Below, in pieces: positions 21,747-29,945 of a DNA stretch of 64,000 bases (within the stretch, counting starts at the first letter, position 1; the number at the start of each line of letters is the position of its first letter). The translations under genes were made by a program, and so were the position numbers. The DNA is from Polyangiaceae bacterium (GTDB lineage: Bacteria > Myxococcota_A > Polyangia > Polyangiales > Polyangiaceae). Location: the NCBI GenBank assembly GCA_019637265.1, contig JAHBVY010000001.1, positions 806,001 through 870,000 on the forward strand, given 5' to 3'. The notes under the pieces were generated by a model that was not told where the DNA came from, searched no databases, and saw nothing but the letters and a program-made list of their open reading frames with translations.

Positions 21747-22110
21747 GGGAGGATGCGCGCTCTGCCATGCTGGCACCCTCGGGTCAACTGAAACCCGCCC
21801 CGCATGAGGCGGCGCCAGCTCACTTCACGACGCGACGCGGCGGGGGCGATCGAGCCTCGGCGCGCTCGCCGATCGTCCCCTTCACAGCGGCGTTCGAGCG
21901 TCTTTTTCGATCGGGGGGTTGGACGGGTAGTCGCTGACCCGCGGCGCGCGGAGCGCCGCCTGGTGACGCGAGCGGTGAAGAGCGGGCGCCACGTGGGGCG
22001 CGCTGCTTCGGAGCCCCGAATAAAGTTGGCCCCCTCTCGGAGGCAGCCGAGAGGGGGCCCGCGTCCCGGGAGGGACCGAAAGGGTGGAGCGACGACGCGT
22101 CGCTCAGGGC
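21747..22110. other. Region upstream of tig
   Basis: About 360 bp without a gene. Holds a copy of the dispersed GGGGGGTTGGACGG repeat (about 21912-21925) and the strong hairpin at 22028-22059. The tig promoter should lie here; no clear consensus boxes were seen. Confidence 0.55.
22028..22059 (-). terminator. Strong stem-loop after the small acidic-protein gene
   Basis: A perfect 13-bp stem GGCCCCCTCTCGG (22028-22040) / CCGAGAGGGGGCC (22047-22059) with a 6-base loop, followed on the minus strand by AACTTTATT. It begins about 50 bp past the stop at 22111. Confidence 0.78.
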
Positions 22111-22296
22111 TCAGTCTTCGTCGTCGTCCTCGTACTCGGCCGAGTCGAGCATCGCCTCGAAGGGGTCGTGATCGAAGTCGACCTCGAGGCGGGAAGGATC
22201 CTCCACGTCGTCGATGGACCAGCTCGGGCGGAGCGCGCTGTGGATCTCCTCGCGCGCGAAGTCATCGAAGCTGCGGTATGATGCACGGGGTGCCAT
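22111..22296 (-). CDS. Small acidic protein of unknown function
   Basis: 61 residues, with no signal peptide or membrane segment. The N-terminal half (SYRSFDDFAREEIHSALRPS) could form an amphipathic helix; the second half is strongly acidic, ending EYEDDDED. I do not recognise a family. It is called as real because AGAGGACCC gives a good Shine-Dalgarno sequence before the ATG, a perfect 13-bp stem-loop follows the stop, and composition differs from shadow frames. It is expressed divergently from parA. A short acidic cytosolic protein could be an adaptor or a partner of a basic protein, but that is speculation. Confidence 0.68.
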   Translation of the reverse strand: MAPRASYRSFDDFAREEIHSALRPSWSIDDVEDPSRLEVDFDHDPFEAMLDSAEYEDDDED

Positions 22297-22675
22297 GGGT
22301 CCTCTTTCTCAGGGGGTGGGGTTGTGCTGGGGGTGCGAAGGCTGGGAGGGCGAAGGGGGGCAGGGGACAGCGCGCTGAGGGCGAAGGGGGCGCACCTGGG
22401 CGCCGCCCAGGCGCCCTTCAGGGCACCAGAACGCGCGCAGGATGCGCTGGCTCGCCTCGTCCTCTCGCCCCGGTGGCCCTTCGAGCCAGCCGGGAGGCCC
22501 CAGGTGGAGCCGGCGACGTGAGGAACGGTTAAGTAAGGAAGCGCTGATAACCACCTGCACCTACATCTGCACACACAGTAGGACACCGGCCCCTACCGAC
22601 CAAGAAAACGAGAGCCACGCGGTGAATTTCGATAAGAGTGCGGCCACGCGCTCGCGCCCCTCCCCCACCCACGCC
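22297..22675. other. Divergent region upstream of parA
   Basis: About 380 bp. The part at 22520-22620 is locally AT-richer than its surroundings and probably holds the parAB promoter; no consensus pair is convincing. No parS-like site was seen here. Confidence 0.55.
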
Positions 22676-23446
22676 ATGCCCCGCCCGCACATCATCGCCG
22701 TCACCAACCAGAAGGGCGGCGTCGGCAAGACCACCACCGCGGTGAACCTCGCGGCCAGCCTGGCGACCGCCGAGCGCTCCACGCTCCTCATCGATCTGGA
22801 CCCGCAAGGGAACGCGTCGAGCGGCGTGGGGATTAACCGCACGGAAATCGGTGAGCAGCTCACCATCTACGAGGCGCTGCTCGGTGAGGTGCCGCTCGCG
22901 GAGGTGATCCGCGACACCGCGATCGAGCACCTGAAGGTGGTCCCCGCCACCACGGATCTCGTGGGCTTCGAGTACGAGCCGCTCGACGAGCAGCGCGGCA
23001 CCCACCTCCAACGCCTGCTGATGAGCGAGGCAGCGCAGCGCTTCGACTTCATCGTGCTCGACTCGCCGCCGAGCCTCGGCGTGCTCACCCTGAACATCCT
23101 CGGCGCCGCGTCCCGGGTGCTGGTGCCGCTGCAGCCCGAGTATTACGCGCTCGAGGGGATCGCCTCGCTGATGGCCACCATCGATCGCGTGCGCGACACC
23201 CTGAACCCGAGCCTCGACATCGAGGGCATCGTCATCACCATGTGGGATCCGCGCAACAAGCTGGCCCACGAGGTGGCGAGCGAGGTGCGGCGGCACTACC
23301 GGGTGTTCGACTCGGTCATCCCGCGCAACGTGCGCCTCAGCGAGGCGCCCTCCCACGGCCTCCCCGCGATCTTGTACGACGCCAGCTGCAAGGGCGCGCA
23401 GGGCTACCTGAGCCTCGCGCGCGAGGTGATCGAGGGGCGGGCGTGA
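22676..23446 (+). CDS. parA: Chromosome-partitioning ATPase ParA/Soj
   Basis: 256 residues. Deviant Walker A NQKGGVGKTTTAVN near the N-terminus (signature Lys in KGGVGKT), the LIDLDPQGN switch motif and the VLDSPPSLGVLT Walker B region define a ParA/Soj partition ATPase. It forms nucleoid-bound gradients that move ParB-parS complexes. ATG 22676 matches the usual short N-terminus of chromosomal ParA; an in-frame GTG at 22622 with a GAGAG upstream would add 18 residues. The stop overlaps the parB start (GTGA), so the two are translationally coupled. The pair is not next to gid genes here. Confidence 0.95.
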   Translation: MPRPHIIAVTNQKGGVGKTTTAVNLAASLATAERSTLLIDLDPQGNASSGVGINRTEIGEQLTIYEALLGEVPLAEVIRDTAIEHLKVVPATTDLVGFEYEPLDEQRGTHLQRLLMSEAAQRFDFIVLDSPPSLGVLTLNILGAASRVLVPLQPEYYALEGIASLMATIDRVRDTLNPSLDIEGIVITMWDPRNKLAHEVASEVRRHYRVFDSVIPRNVRLSEAPSHGLPAILYDASCKGAQGYLSLAREVIEGRA

Positions 23447-24345
23447 GCACGCCCAAGCGCGGCCTCGGGCGCGGCTTGGACACGCTCATGGGGACGCCGG
23501 CGCGAAGGCCGCAGGCGCCCGCACCCGTCAGCGCAGCTGATGGTCAGGTGTTCCGCTGTCCGATCGACAAGCTCGTCCCCATGAAGGGCCAGCCGCGCCA
23601 GCACATCCGCCAGGAGGCGCTGGAGGAGCTGGCGCAGTCGATCCGTGAGCACGGCGTGATCCAGCCGCTGGTCGCGCGGCGGCTCGATCGCGGCTCAGGC
23701 GCCGCGGCGGGGGACGTGCTCGAGCTGATCGCGGGGGAGCGGCGCTGGCGCGCGTCGCAGCTCGCGGGGCTGCGCGAGGTGCCGGTGGTGGTGCGCGAGG
23801 TCTCGCCGGAGCAGGCGTTCGAGCTCGCGCTGATCGAGAACGTGCAGCGCGACGATCTCGACCCCATCGAGTTCGCGGAGTCGCTGGATCGCCTGCTCAA
23901 GGAGCACGGCTACACCCAGGAGACGCTCGCTTCCCGCGTGGGAAAAGATCGCTCCACCATCGCCAACGCGCTCAGGCTCCTGAAGCTGCCCGCGCCAGTG
24001 CGGCAGCAGATCATCTCGGGGCAGCTCAGCGAGGGTCACGGCCGCGCGCTGCTCGGCGCGCCGACGGAGGCGGTGATGCTCGCGCTCGCGGAGAAGATTC
24101 AGCGCGGGCGCCTCAGCGTGCGCCAGGCAGAGCAGCTGGTCCGCGCCGCCCGCGCCAAGGCGGAGAAGAAGGACAAGAAGCCTGACCCCAGCGTCAAGAG
24201 CGTCAACGTCCGCGACCTGGAGCTCCGCCTGAGCCGCCAGTTCGGCACCAAGTGCCTGGTCGCCGATCGCAACGGCAAGGGCGAGCTGAAGATCCAGTAC
24301 GCGAGCCTCGACGAGCTCGACCGCTTGGTCGAGCTCTTGCTGTAG
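23443..24345 (+). CDS. parB: Chromosome-partitioning protein ParB/Spo0J
   Basis: 300 residues from a GTG overlapping the parA stop. The opening KRGLGRGLDTLM is the usual ParB/Spo0J N-terminal ParA-contact motif. The CTPase/ParB domain follows with EHGVIQP (C-motif), GERRWRA (98-104) and ENVQRDDL (132-139). The HTH domain around YTQETLASRVGKDRSTIANALRLL (157-180, split here by domain) binds parS, and the last about 50 residues form the dimerization domain. The linker between the first two parts holds a near-perfect GTCAG-N5-CTGAC element. Confidence 0.95.
   Translation: MSTPKRGLGRGLDTLMGTPARRPQAPAPVSAADGQVFRCPIDKLVPMKGQPRQHIRQEALEELAQSIREHGVIQPLVARRLDRGSGAAAGDVLELIAGERRWRASQLAGLREVPVVVREVSPEQAFELALIENVQRDDLDPIEFAESLDRLLKEHGYTQETLASRVGKDRSTIANALRLLKLPAPVRQQIISGQLSEGHGRALLGAPTEAVMLALAEKIQRGRLSVRQAEQLVRAARAKAEKKDKKPDPSVKSVNVRDLELRLSRQFGTKCLVADRNGKGELKIQYASLDELDRLVELLL
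23527..23541. repeat. GTCAG-N5-CTGAT near-palindrome in parB
   Basis: One base off the perfect dyad; spacer CGCAG; reads VSAAD in frame, in the variable linker between the ParB N-terminus and its CTPase domain. Confidence 0.6.
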
Positions 24346-24454
24346 GCGCGAAGCGCGCGCCCCGCACTGACGAGGTACTACGGCGCGGGCGCGCGGCGCC
24401 GCACCCACCCTGAGGTACTACGGGCGCGGGCGCGCGCACGAAGCCATCGGTCCG

Positions 24455-25495
24455 TCAGAGCTTCTTCAGGAGCTCCTTCGCCGCCTGACCCACCTTGCCG
24501 TCACCGTCGATCTTCACGGCTTGTTGCAGGGAGGCGCGCGCCTCCGCCTTCTTGCCGGCGGAGGCCAGGTGACGCCCGAGGTAGAGGTGCCCGGCGGCGC
24601 TCTCCGGCTCGAGCTGGATGGCCTCCTTGTAGTCGCGCGTGGCGCCATCAATGTCCTTCAGGCCGTTCTTGCAGGCCGCGCGGCGCACGAACAGCTGCGG
24701 CAGCGGGCTCTCCTTGATGGCTTTGTCGAGCACCGCCACGCACTCCGCGAAGGCCTCCACCTTACCGAGCACCGCGCCCACCGCGCCGAGCACCTTCACG
24801 TCGTCAGTCACGATGGCCATCAGCTCGCGCTTGGCCTCCTCGTTCTTACCCGCGGCGGCGAGCAGGTCGCCGTAGGCGAAGCGCAGCTCACTGTTGTCCG
24901 GGTCCGCCTGCACCGCCTTGCCGTAGGCGACGAGCGCCTCCTCCTGGCGGCCCAGCGCCTCGAGCACCAAGGCGTGGTTCAAGAGCAGCCCCGGGTGCCC
25001 TGGGGTGTGGCTGAGCGCCTGCTCCACCACCTTGAGCGCCTGCTCTGGCTGACCCTCGAGCACGAGGGAGGAGAGGTTCACCGCGGCTTCCGGGAGCTTC
25101 GGGTCGGACTTCAGCGCGGCGAGGTAGTGCTTGGCGGCCGCTTGGGCGTCCCCCGCCTGCTCCTGCACCAGCGCGTAGTAGTAGTTCGCCTGGGCGTCCT
25201 CCGGCGCCTTCGCCAGCACTGCCTCCAGCTTGGCGCGCGCGTGGTCGAAGTCCCCCGACTCGATGGCGCGCGCCGCTTCTTCGACCTCTGGGCTTGCGCT
25301 GGAGCCGCTGTCCCCATCCAAGTCGGTCTCATCGAGCGACGGGGGATCGGAAGGATCGTTCGGCGGCGGGGCGCCGCAGCCCGCCACCATGAGCAGCGCC
25401 GCGAGACCGCAGCCGAGGACTTGGGTCCGAACAGGCCACCCAACGCGGACCGGCTGGCTGGGTGTCGGGAGACGAAGGGGGCTGCGCTCGATCAT
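24455..25495 (-). CDS. TPR-repeat lipoprotein
   Basis: 346 residues with a lipobox VAGC (Cys40) after a long n-region, an acidic linker (LDETDLDGDSGS), then about seven tetratricopeptide repeats (for example ANYYYALVQEQAGDAQAAAK, PGLLLNHALVLEALGRQEEA and AAGHLYLGRHLASAGKKAEA). Such proteins scaffold envelope complexes; the partner is unknown. Its ATG overlaps the glnD stop (ATGA), so translation is coupled to glnD. The 3' flank (24370-24440) has two copies of a GAGGTACTACGG repeat. Confidence 0.85.
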   Translation of the reverse strand: MIERSPLRLPTPSQPVRVGWPVRTQVLGCGLAALLMVAGCGAPPPNDPSDPPSLDETDLDGDSGSSASPEVEEAARAIESGDFDHARAKLEAVLAKAPEDAQANYYYALVQEQAGDAQAAAKHYLAALKSDPKLPEAAVNLSSLVLEGQPEQALKVVEQALSHTPGHPGLLLNHALVLEALGRQEEALVAYGKAVQADPDNSELRFAYGDLLAAAGKNEEAKRELMAIVTDDVKVLGAVGAVLGKVEAFAECVAVLDKAIKESPLPQLFVRRAACKNGLKDIDGATRDYKEAIQLEPESAAGHLYLGRHLASAGKKAEARASLQQAVKIDGDGKVGQAAKELLKKL

Positions 25496-28173
25496 GGTGC
25501 TGAATCCTCACGTTCCAATTGGGAGATGGATGCCAAAATCCGCTCTTTGAGCTCTTCGATGCGCGGCTGCTCGGTCACCTTGGTCCCACCCTCGTCGGTC
25601 ACGTAAAAAACATCGGCCACCCGCACGCCCTCGGTGTTGATCTTGGCGAGCTCGATGGTGAAGCCGTTCCGGTTGATGGCCGCCGCGAGGCCGAACAGTA
25701 GCCCAGGTCGATCCCGCGTGACCACCTCAACCACCGAGTGGTTCGATGCCGCGCGGTTATCCACCGAGACCCGGGTCGGGACGTCGGGCGCGGGCCGCTC
25801 CGCCAGGGGGGAGCGGCCGCGCTTCACCAGCTCCTCCGCCGTCACCTCCCCTGCCATCAGCCGGGCCAGATCGCGCTCCGCCCGCGCGGCGGCGGCCCGC
25901 CCCGCCTTGGAGCTGGTCCCCGATCGGACCCAGAACAGATCGAGGACGCGAGGCCTGCCGCGGGTGTCGCGCAGCGAGTAGATCTGAGCGCCGATCACCT
26001 TCAAGTGGTTGGCCGCGAAGGCGGCGGCGATGAGCGACAATAGCCCCGGGCGATCGGCAGCCACCACGCACACCTCGAGGTAGGGGTCGTCCTCCCCGAA
26101 CAGCCGCAGCGCGACGTCTCGATCCGTCACCTCGATCAAGAAGCGCAGGTGCTCAGCGATGCTGTCAGGTGGGTTGGCGAACCAGTAGCGCTCCGGCAGC
26201 GCCTGGAGCAGCTTCGTCACGCGGGCAGGGTCGAGCCGCTCCGCCGTAGCACCGCCCGGCGGTGAGGCGTGGCGGAGCACCTCCTCACGGATCCGAGCGG
26301 TCGCGCCCCCATCGCGCAGCGCGCGCCCCTCCACCAAGAAGCGATCCGTCGCGAGGTACAGCTCCTCCAGCATGCGCGCCTTCCAGCTGGTCATCGCGGT
26401 GGGGCTGGTGGTGGACACGTCCACCACCGTCAGCAGGTAGAGCTCCTTGAGCCCCTCCTGACCGTGGACCTCCTGCGCGAACTCCGAGAGGGTGCGCGGG
26501 TCGTCCACGTCGCGGCGCGTGGCCACGTGATACATGCGGAGGTGCTTGGCGATCAGGTGACGCACCTCCTGGATGTCGGCTGCCTGGAGGCCGAGCCGCG
26601 TGAGGATCCCCTGCGCCAGCTCCGCGCCGCGCTCCGAGTGGTTCTTCCCGCCGTGGTCCTTGCCCACGTCGTGGAGCAGGGTCGCGAAGAAGAGCACGTC
26701 TTTACGACTCACCTCCGCGGCCAGCCGTGACGCCAGCGGCAGCTCGCTCGCCAGGTCGCCGCGCATCAAGCGGCGCAGCCGATCCACCGCGGCGACGGAG
26801 TGCACGTCCACCGTATACACATGGTAAATGTCGTGATGGACGCGGCCCACCACCGGCAAAAACTCCGGGATCATCGCGACCAAGAGGCCCACGTCGTGGA
26901 GCTCCCGGAGCACGCTGCGCTGTCGCAGGCGCGTGCGCTTGATGGTCTTGACCAGCCGCACGAACAGCCGCGCCGCCTCCGGGCTCTCGCGCAGCGCCGC
27001 GGCGAACGACTCACTGGTGGCCGCGCGCGCGATCTGGTCGCGCGCGAAATCGTACACCGGCAGGTCCCGCTTCACGGCCTCCGCGTAGACCCGCAACGCC
27101 AACGCTGGATCCGTCTCCAGCTCGGCAGGGTCAGAGAGGCTGACGGTCTCCCCGGTGAGCCGGAGGCCTCCCGGCAGGCGCTTACCGCGCGGGCGGCGCG
27201 ACGGTGGCGGCAGCGCGCGGCTCATCAGACTATCGCGACCGCGCTGCACCGCGCGCGCGTGGCGGTAGTAGTCGCTCATGAAGCGCTCCACCCCCTGCCC
27301 CCCTGCCCCATAACCAAACTTCTCCGCCAGGACCTCCTGGGCGTCGAAGCTCAGCCGATCGGAGCGGCGCCGCGCGATGAAGTGCAGCTGGTTACGCACC
27401 CGCCACAGGAAGTCGCGCGCGGCGAGCAACGGGAAGAGCTCCCGAGTGACCAGCACCCCGGCGCGCACGAGGTCATCTAGGCTGTCTACCCGCCAGCGCG
27501 CCCGCGCCGCCCAGTACGCGATGTCCAGATCACGCAGGCCGCCCGCGCCGTTCTTCACCTCCGGCTCGAGCAGGTAGATGGAGTCCCCGAAGCGCTCCTC
27601 GCGCTCCGCCGCGCCCTGCGCCAGCTCCGAAATGAAGCGCCGCAGCCCATCTTCCCCGAACACCGCAGCGAAGGCCCGCGTCAGGTCAGTCGGCGTGCCC
27701 ACCAAGTGCCGCCAGTCGAGCAGGCTGGTCGCGGTGGGCAGATCAGCCCGCGCGAGCTCGATCAGCTCGTCGCAGGTCACCACCTGGTGGCCCACGCTGA
27801 GGCCGCTGTCCCACAGCGGGTAGAGCAGCGCCTCCGCGAGCTGGCTCGCGGCCTCCCTGTTCTCCCCGCGCACCAGGCGCACGTCCAAATCCGAGTGGAG
27901 CGCCAGCGCCTGGCGCCCGTAGCTGCCGACCGCCGCCAGGCTCAGCTCGCTGCCGCCGCGGCCGGCGAGCGCCGCCTTTGCCGCATGGAAAAGCGACATG
28001 AGCAGGCCGTCGAAGGCCTGAGCGTGGCGCCGCGAGGCGGGGAGCCCAGAGTCCTCACCTCCCGGCTCGATCATGGCCCCGACGTCGCCGCGGTGGCGGT
28101 CCAAGTAGAGCCGAAGCTCCGCCACCAGCTTGGGTGACAGCTCTGTCAGGAGGGCGGGCGCGGCGGACGACAT
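25492..28173 (-). CDS. glnD: [Protein-PII] uridylyltransferase / uridylyl-removing enzyme
   Basis: 893 residues from ATG 28173. The nucleotidyltransferase motif GSYGRQALALHSDLDV (83-98; Asp95 and Asp97 as metal ligands) is followed by the GlnD linker helices, an HD domain with VDVHS and LLHDVGKDHGG (about 505), and two C-terminal ACT domains (about 715-790 and 820-890, each containing DRPGLL). It senses glutamine and modifies PII to control nitrogen metabolism. The longer upstream frame lacks family similarity. No clear Shine-Dalgarno sequence was seen. A perfect GTCAG-N5-CTGAC element sits in the linker between the NT and HD domains. The TPR lipoprotein is coupled at the 3' end. Confidence 0.95.
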   Translation of the reverse strand: MSSAAPALLTELSPKLVAELRLYLDRHRGDVGAMIEPGGEDSGLPASRRHAQAFDGLLMSLFHAAKAALAGRGGSELSLAAVGSYGRQALALHSDLDVRLVRGENREAASQLAEALLYPLWDSGLSVGHQVVTCDELIELARADLPTATSLLDWRHLVGTPTDLTRAFAAVFGEDGLRRFISELAQGAAEREERFGDSIYLLEPEVKNGAGGLRDLDIAYWAARARWRVDSLDDLVRAGVLVTRELFPLLAARDFLWRVRNQLHFIARRRSDRLSFDAQEVLAEKFGYGAGGQGVERFMSDYYRHARAVQRGRDSLMSRALPPPSRRPRGKRLPGGLRLTGETVSLSDPAELETDPALALRVYAEAVKRDLPVYDFARDQIARAATSESFAAALRESPEAARLFVRLVKTIKRTRLRQRSVLRELHDVGLLVAMIPEFLPVVGRVHHDIYHVYTVDVHSVAAVDRLRRLMRGDLASELPLASRLAAEVSRKDVLFFATLLHDVGKDHGGKNHSERGAELAQGILTRLGLQAADIQEVRHLIAKHLRMYHVATRRDVDDPRTLSEFAQEVHGQEGLKELYLLTVVDVSTTSPTAMTSWKARMLEELYLATDRFLVEGRALRDGGATARIREEVLRHASPPGGATAERLDPARVTKLLQALPERYWFANPPDSIAEHLRFLIEVTDRDVALRLFGEDDPYLEVCVVAADRPGLLSLIAAAFAANHLKVIGAQIYSLRDTRGRPRVLDLFWVRSGTSSKAGRAAAARAERDLARLMAGEVTAEELVKRGRSPLAERPAPDVPTRVSVDNRAASNHSVVEVVTRDRPGLLFGLAAAINRNGFTIELAKINTEGVRVADVFYVTDEGGTKVTEQPRIEELKERILASISQLEREDSAP
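27130..27144. repeat. GTCAG-N5-CTGAC palindrome in glnD
   Basis: Perfect copy, spacer AGAGG on the plus strand; the gene reads it as VSLSD between the nucleotidyltransferase and HD domains, a non-catalytic linker. Confidence 0.8.
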
Positions 28174-28470
28174 CGCTGGGAGGCCAAGCACGGCAGGGGA
28201 CGGTGGAGCGAGCCATCCGCGGTGGCGCGAAGCCCCCGGAGTTCCAGGAGGGGGGGTTGGACGGCACCGCGCCGCACCGAAGCCGGGTGGGGTATAGCGC
28301 AGGCGCCGCCCTCGAACAGGGGAGAAACCGAGCCGCGCCGCTCGGGACAGGGGCTCGAGATCCCGCGCGCGACCCGCGGCCGTCTGCTGGCGATCGCCCG
28401 CCACACTGGCCCAGATCCGCGGAGAAGCGAGCAGGCCCCAACACGGCGCCGCGTGCTAACTTCCGCGGCC

Positions 28471-29031
28471 ATGAGCTCCTCGCTTGCCTGCTCGCGGCGT
28501 CACTTGCTCCTCAGCGGGGCCGCGGGCGCCGCGCTGGCCCTGTTGGGCGCCCCCGCGCGCGCCTCCCTCGCCCGCGCCATCAGCCTCCAGGCGCTCACGC
28601 GCGGCAGTCGCCACGTGGTGGTGGGCACGCCCGCCGACAGCTACTCCGTCTGGGAGGAGGTCGGCGGGCGCCGCCGGATCGTCACCTACACGCGCCTGTT
28701 GGTGGAGGAGGCGATCGCGCGCCTCGATCCGGCGCCCGAGCTGATGGTCAGGACCTTGGGCGGACGGATCGGGGACACCGGGCAGATCGTGCATGGGGAG
28801 GCGGTGCTCGCCGCCGAGCGGCCGTGCGTTTTGTTCGTCGGGGGCGGCGACGTGTTGGTGGTGCAGGGCATGGGCCAGGGGGAGTACCCGCTGGTTGCTG
28901 GCTCCAGCGAGCGGCGGCTCGCGCTCTCCCCGCGCCTGGGCGAGCTCGAGTCCACGGCGGGCTCGGCGACCGTCCGCTTGAACCGACAGCCGCTCAGCGA
29001 GGCGCGCCGCCGCATCCAGGGGGCCCAGTGA
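28471..29031 (+). CDS. Putative Tat/Sec-exported protein of unknown function
   Basis: 186 residues. The start SSSLACSRRHLLLSGAAGA with a following GAPARA cleavage-like site looks like a Tat or Sec signal (twin Arg before LLL). The mature part is beta-rich: RGSRHVVVGTPADSYSVWEE, then RRIVTYTRLLVEE, and AERPCVLFVGGGDVLVVQG. I do not recognise a named family. The stop overlaps the GTG of the downstream matrixin gene (GTGA), and that gene in turn overlaps lpxB, so it heads a coupled set. It may be a substrate or partner of the protease. Confidence 0.75.
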   Translation: MSSSLACSRRHLLLSGAAGAALALLGAPARASLARAISLQALTRGSRHVVVGTPADSYSVWEEVGGRRRIVTYTRLLVEEAIARLDPAPELMVRTLGGRIGDTGQIVHGEAVLAAERPCVLFVGGGDVLVVQGMGQGEYPLVAGSSERRLALSPRLGELESTAGSATVRLNRQPLSEARRRIQGAQ

Positions 29032-29945
29032 GGCGCGCGCTCACCGGAGTGGCGTTCTCGGCGCTGACGCTCGCCTACGCGAGCACGGCGAGCGCGTTCT
29101 GTCGCACCACCACCTGCGATCCCAAGGACCCGAGCCAGGGCTGCGTGCTCGACAGCGAGCTCTGCGAGACGACGGGGATCCCGCTGTACTGGCCCGACGC
29201 CTGCCTCTCGTTCTCCGTCAATCAGGCGGGCACCGAGCGTCGTCAGATCGACTGGCGAGTCACGAACGAGCTGGTCACCCAAGCGTTCCGCGCCTGGACC
29301 GAGGTGGACTGCGGTGGCCACGCGCCCAGCATCTCCCTCCGCTCGCGGAGCCCCGTGGCCTGCGACGCGCAGGAGTTCAACCAGCGCGGGCCCAACGCCA
29401 ACATCTGGATGTACCGCGACGACGAGTGGCCCTACGCGGGCAGCGACACCACCCTCGCCCTCACCACCATCACCTACAACACGCGCACCGGGGAGATCTA
29501 CGACGCCGACGTCGAGATCAACTCCGCCCAGAACCAGCTCACCACCAGCGACACCCAGGTCGCCGCGGATCTGCTCTCGATCCTCACCCACGAAGCCGGT
29601 CACTTCCTCGGGCTGAGCCACACCACGCGCCGCAGCGCCACGATGTACGCCGAGTATTTCCCGGGGACCACCAGCCTGCGCCAGCTCTCGAGCGACGACG
29701 TCGCGGGGATCTGCGCGACGTACCCGAGCGGCCGCAGCGCGCGACCCTGCAACTACGATCCGCGGCACGGGTTCGCCACCGAGTGCGGTCAGGTGGAGGA
29801 GTCGGGGTGCGGCTGCGCACTGCCCGGCGCTCGCAGCCGCCACCTGGATCAGCGCGGCGCGCTGCTCGGGCTGGGCCTGGTGGTGGGCGTCGCCTGCGCG
29901 GCCCTCCACAGGCGACGCGGGCGCCGGCGCCGCGCGGCCTCGTGA
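29028..29945 (+). CDS. Secreted matrixin-type zinc metalloprotease with MYXO-CTERM-like tail
   Basis: 305 residues from a GTG overlapping the previous stop. A signal peptide ends near STASA (23). The metzincin zinc motif HEAGHFLGLSH (188-198; ligands His188, His192, His198, catalytic Glu189) is followed by a Met-turn at SATMYAEY (Met206). Cys-rich segments flank the domain. The C-terminus ends with ESGCGCALPG, a hydrophobic helix and a RRRGRRRR cluster, a myxobacterial sorting-type tail, so it is probably surface-anchored. It overlaps lpxB (GTGA). Confidence 0.87.
   Translation: MRRALTGVAFSALTLAYASTASAFCRTTTCDPKDPSQGCVLDSELCETTGIPLYWPDACLSFSVNQAGTERRQIDWRVTNELVTQAFRAWTEVDCGGHAPSISLRSRSPVACDAQEFNQRGPNANIWMYRDDEWPYAGSDTTLALTTITYNTRTGEIYDADVEINSAQNQLTTSDTQVAADLLSILTHEAGHFLGLSHTTRRSATMYAEYFPGTTSLRQLSSDDVAGICATYPSGRSARPCNYDPRHGFATECGQVEESGCGCALPGARSRHLDQRGALLGLGLVVGVACAALHRRRGRRRRAAS

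Noticed and set aside
22442-22675. N-terminal extension of ParA
   Set aside because: The extra 78 residues are not ParA-like, and ATG 22676 matches the family start. The GTG at 22622 remains possible.
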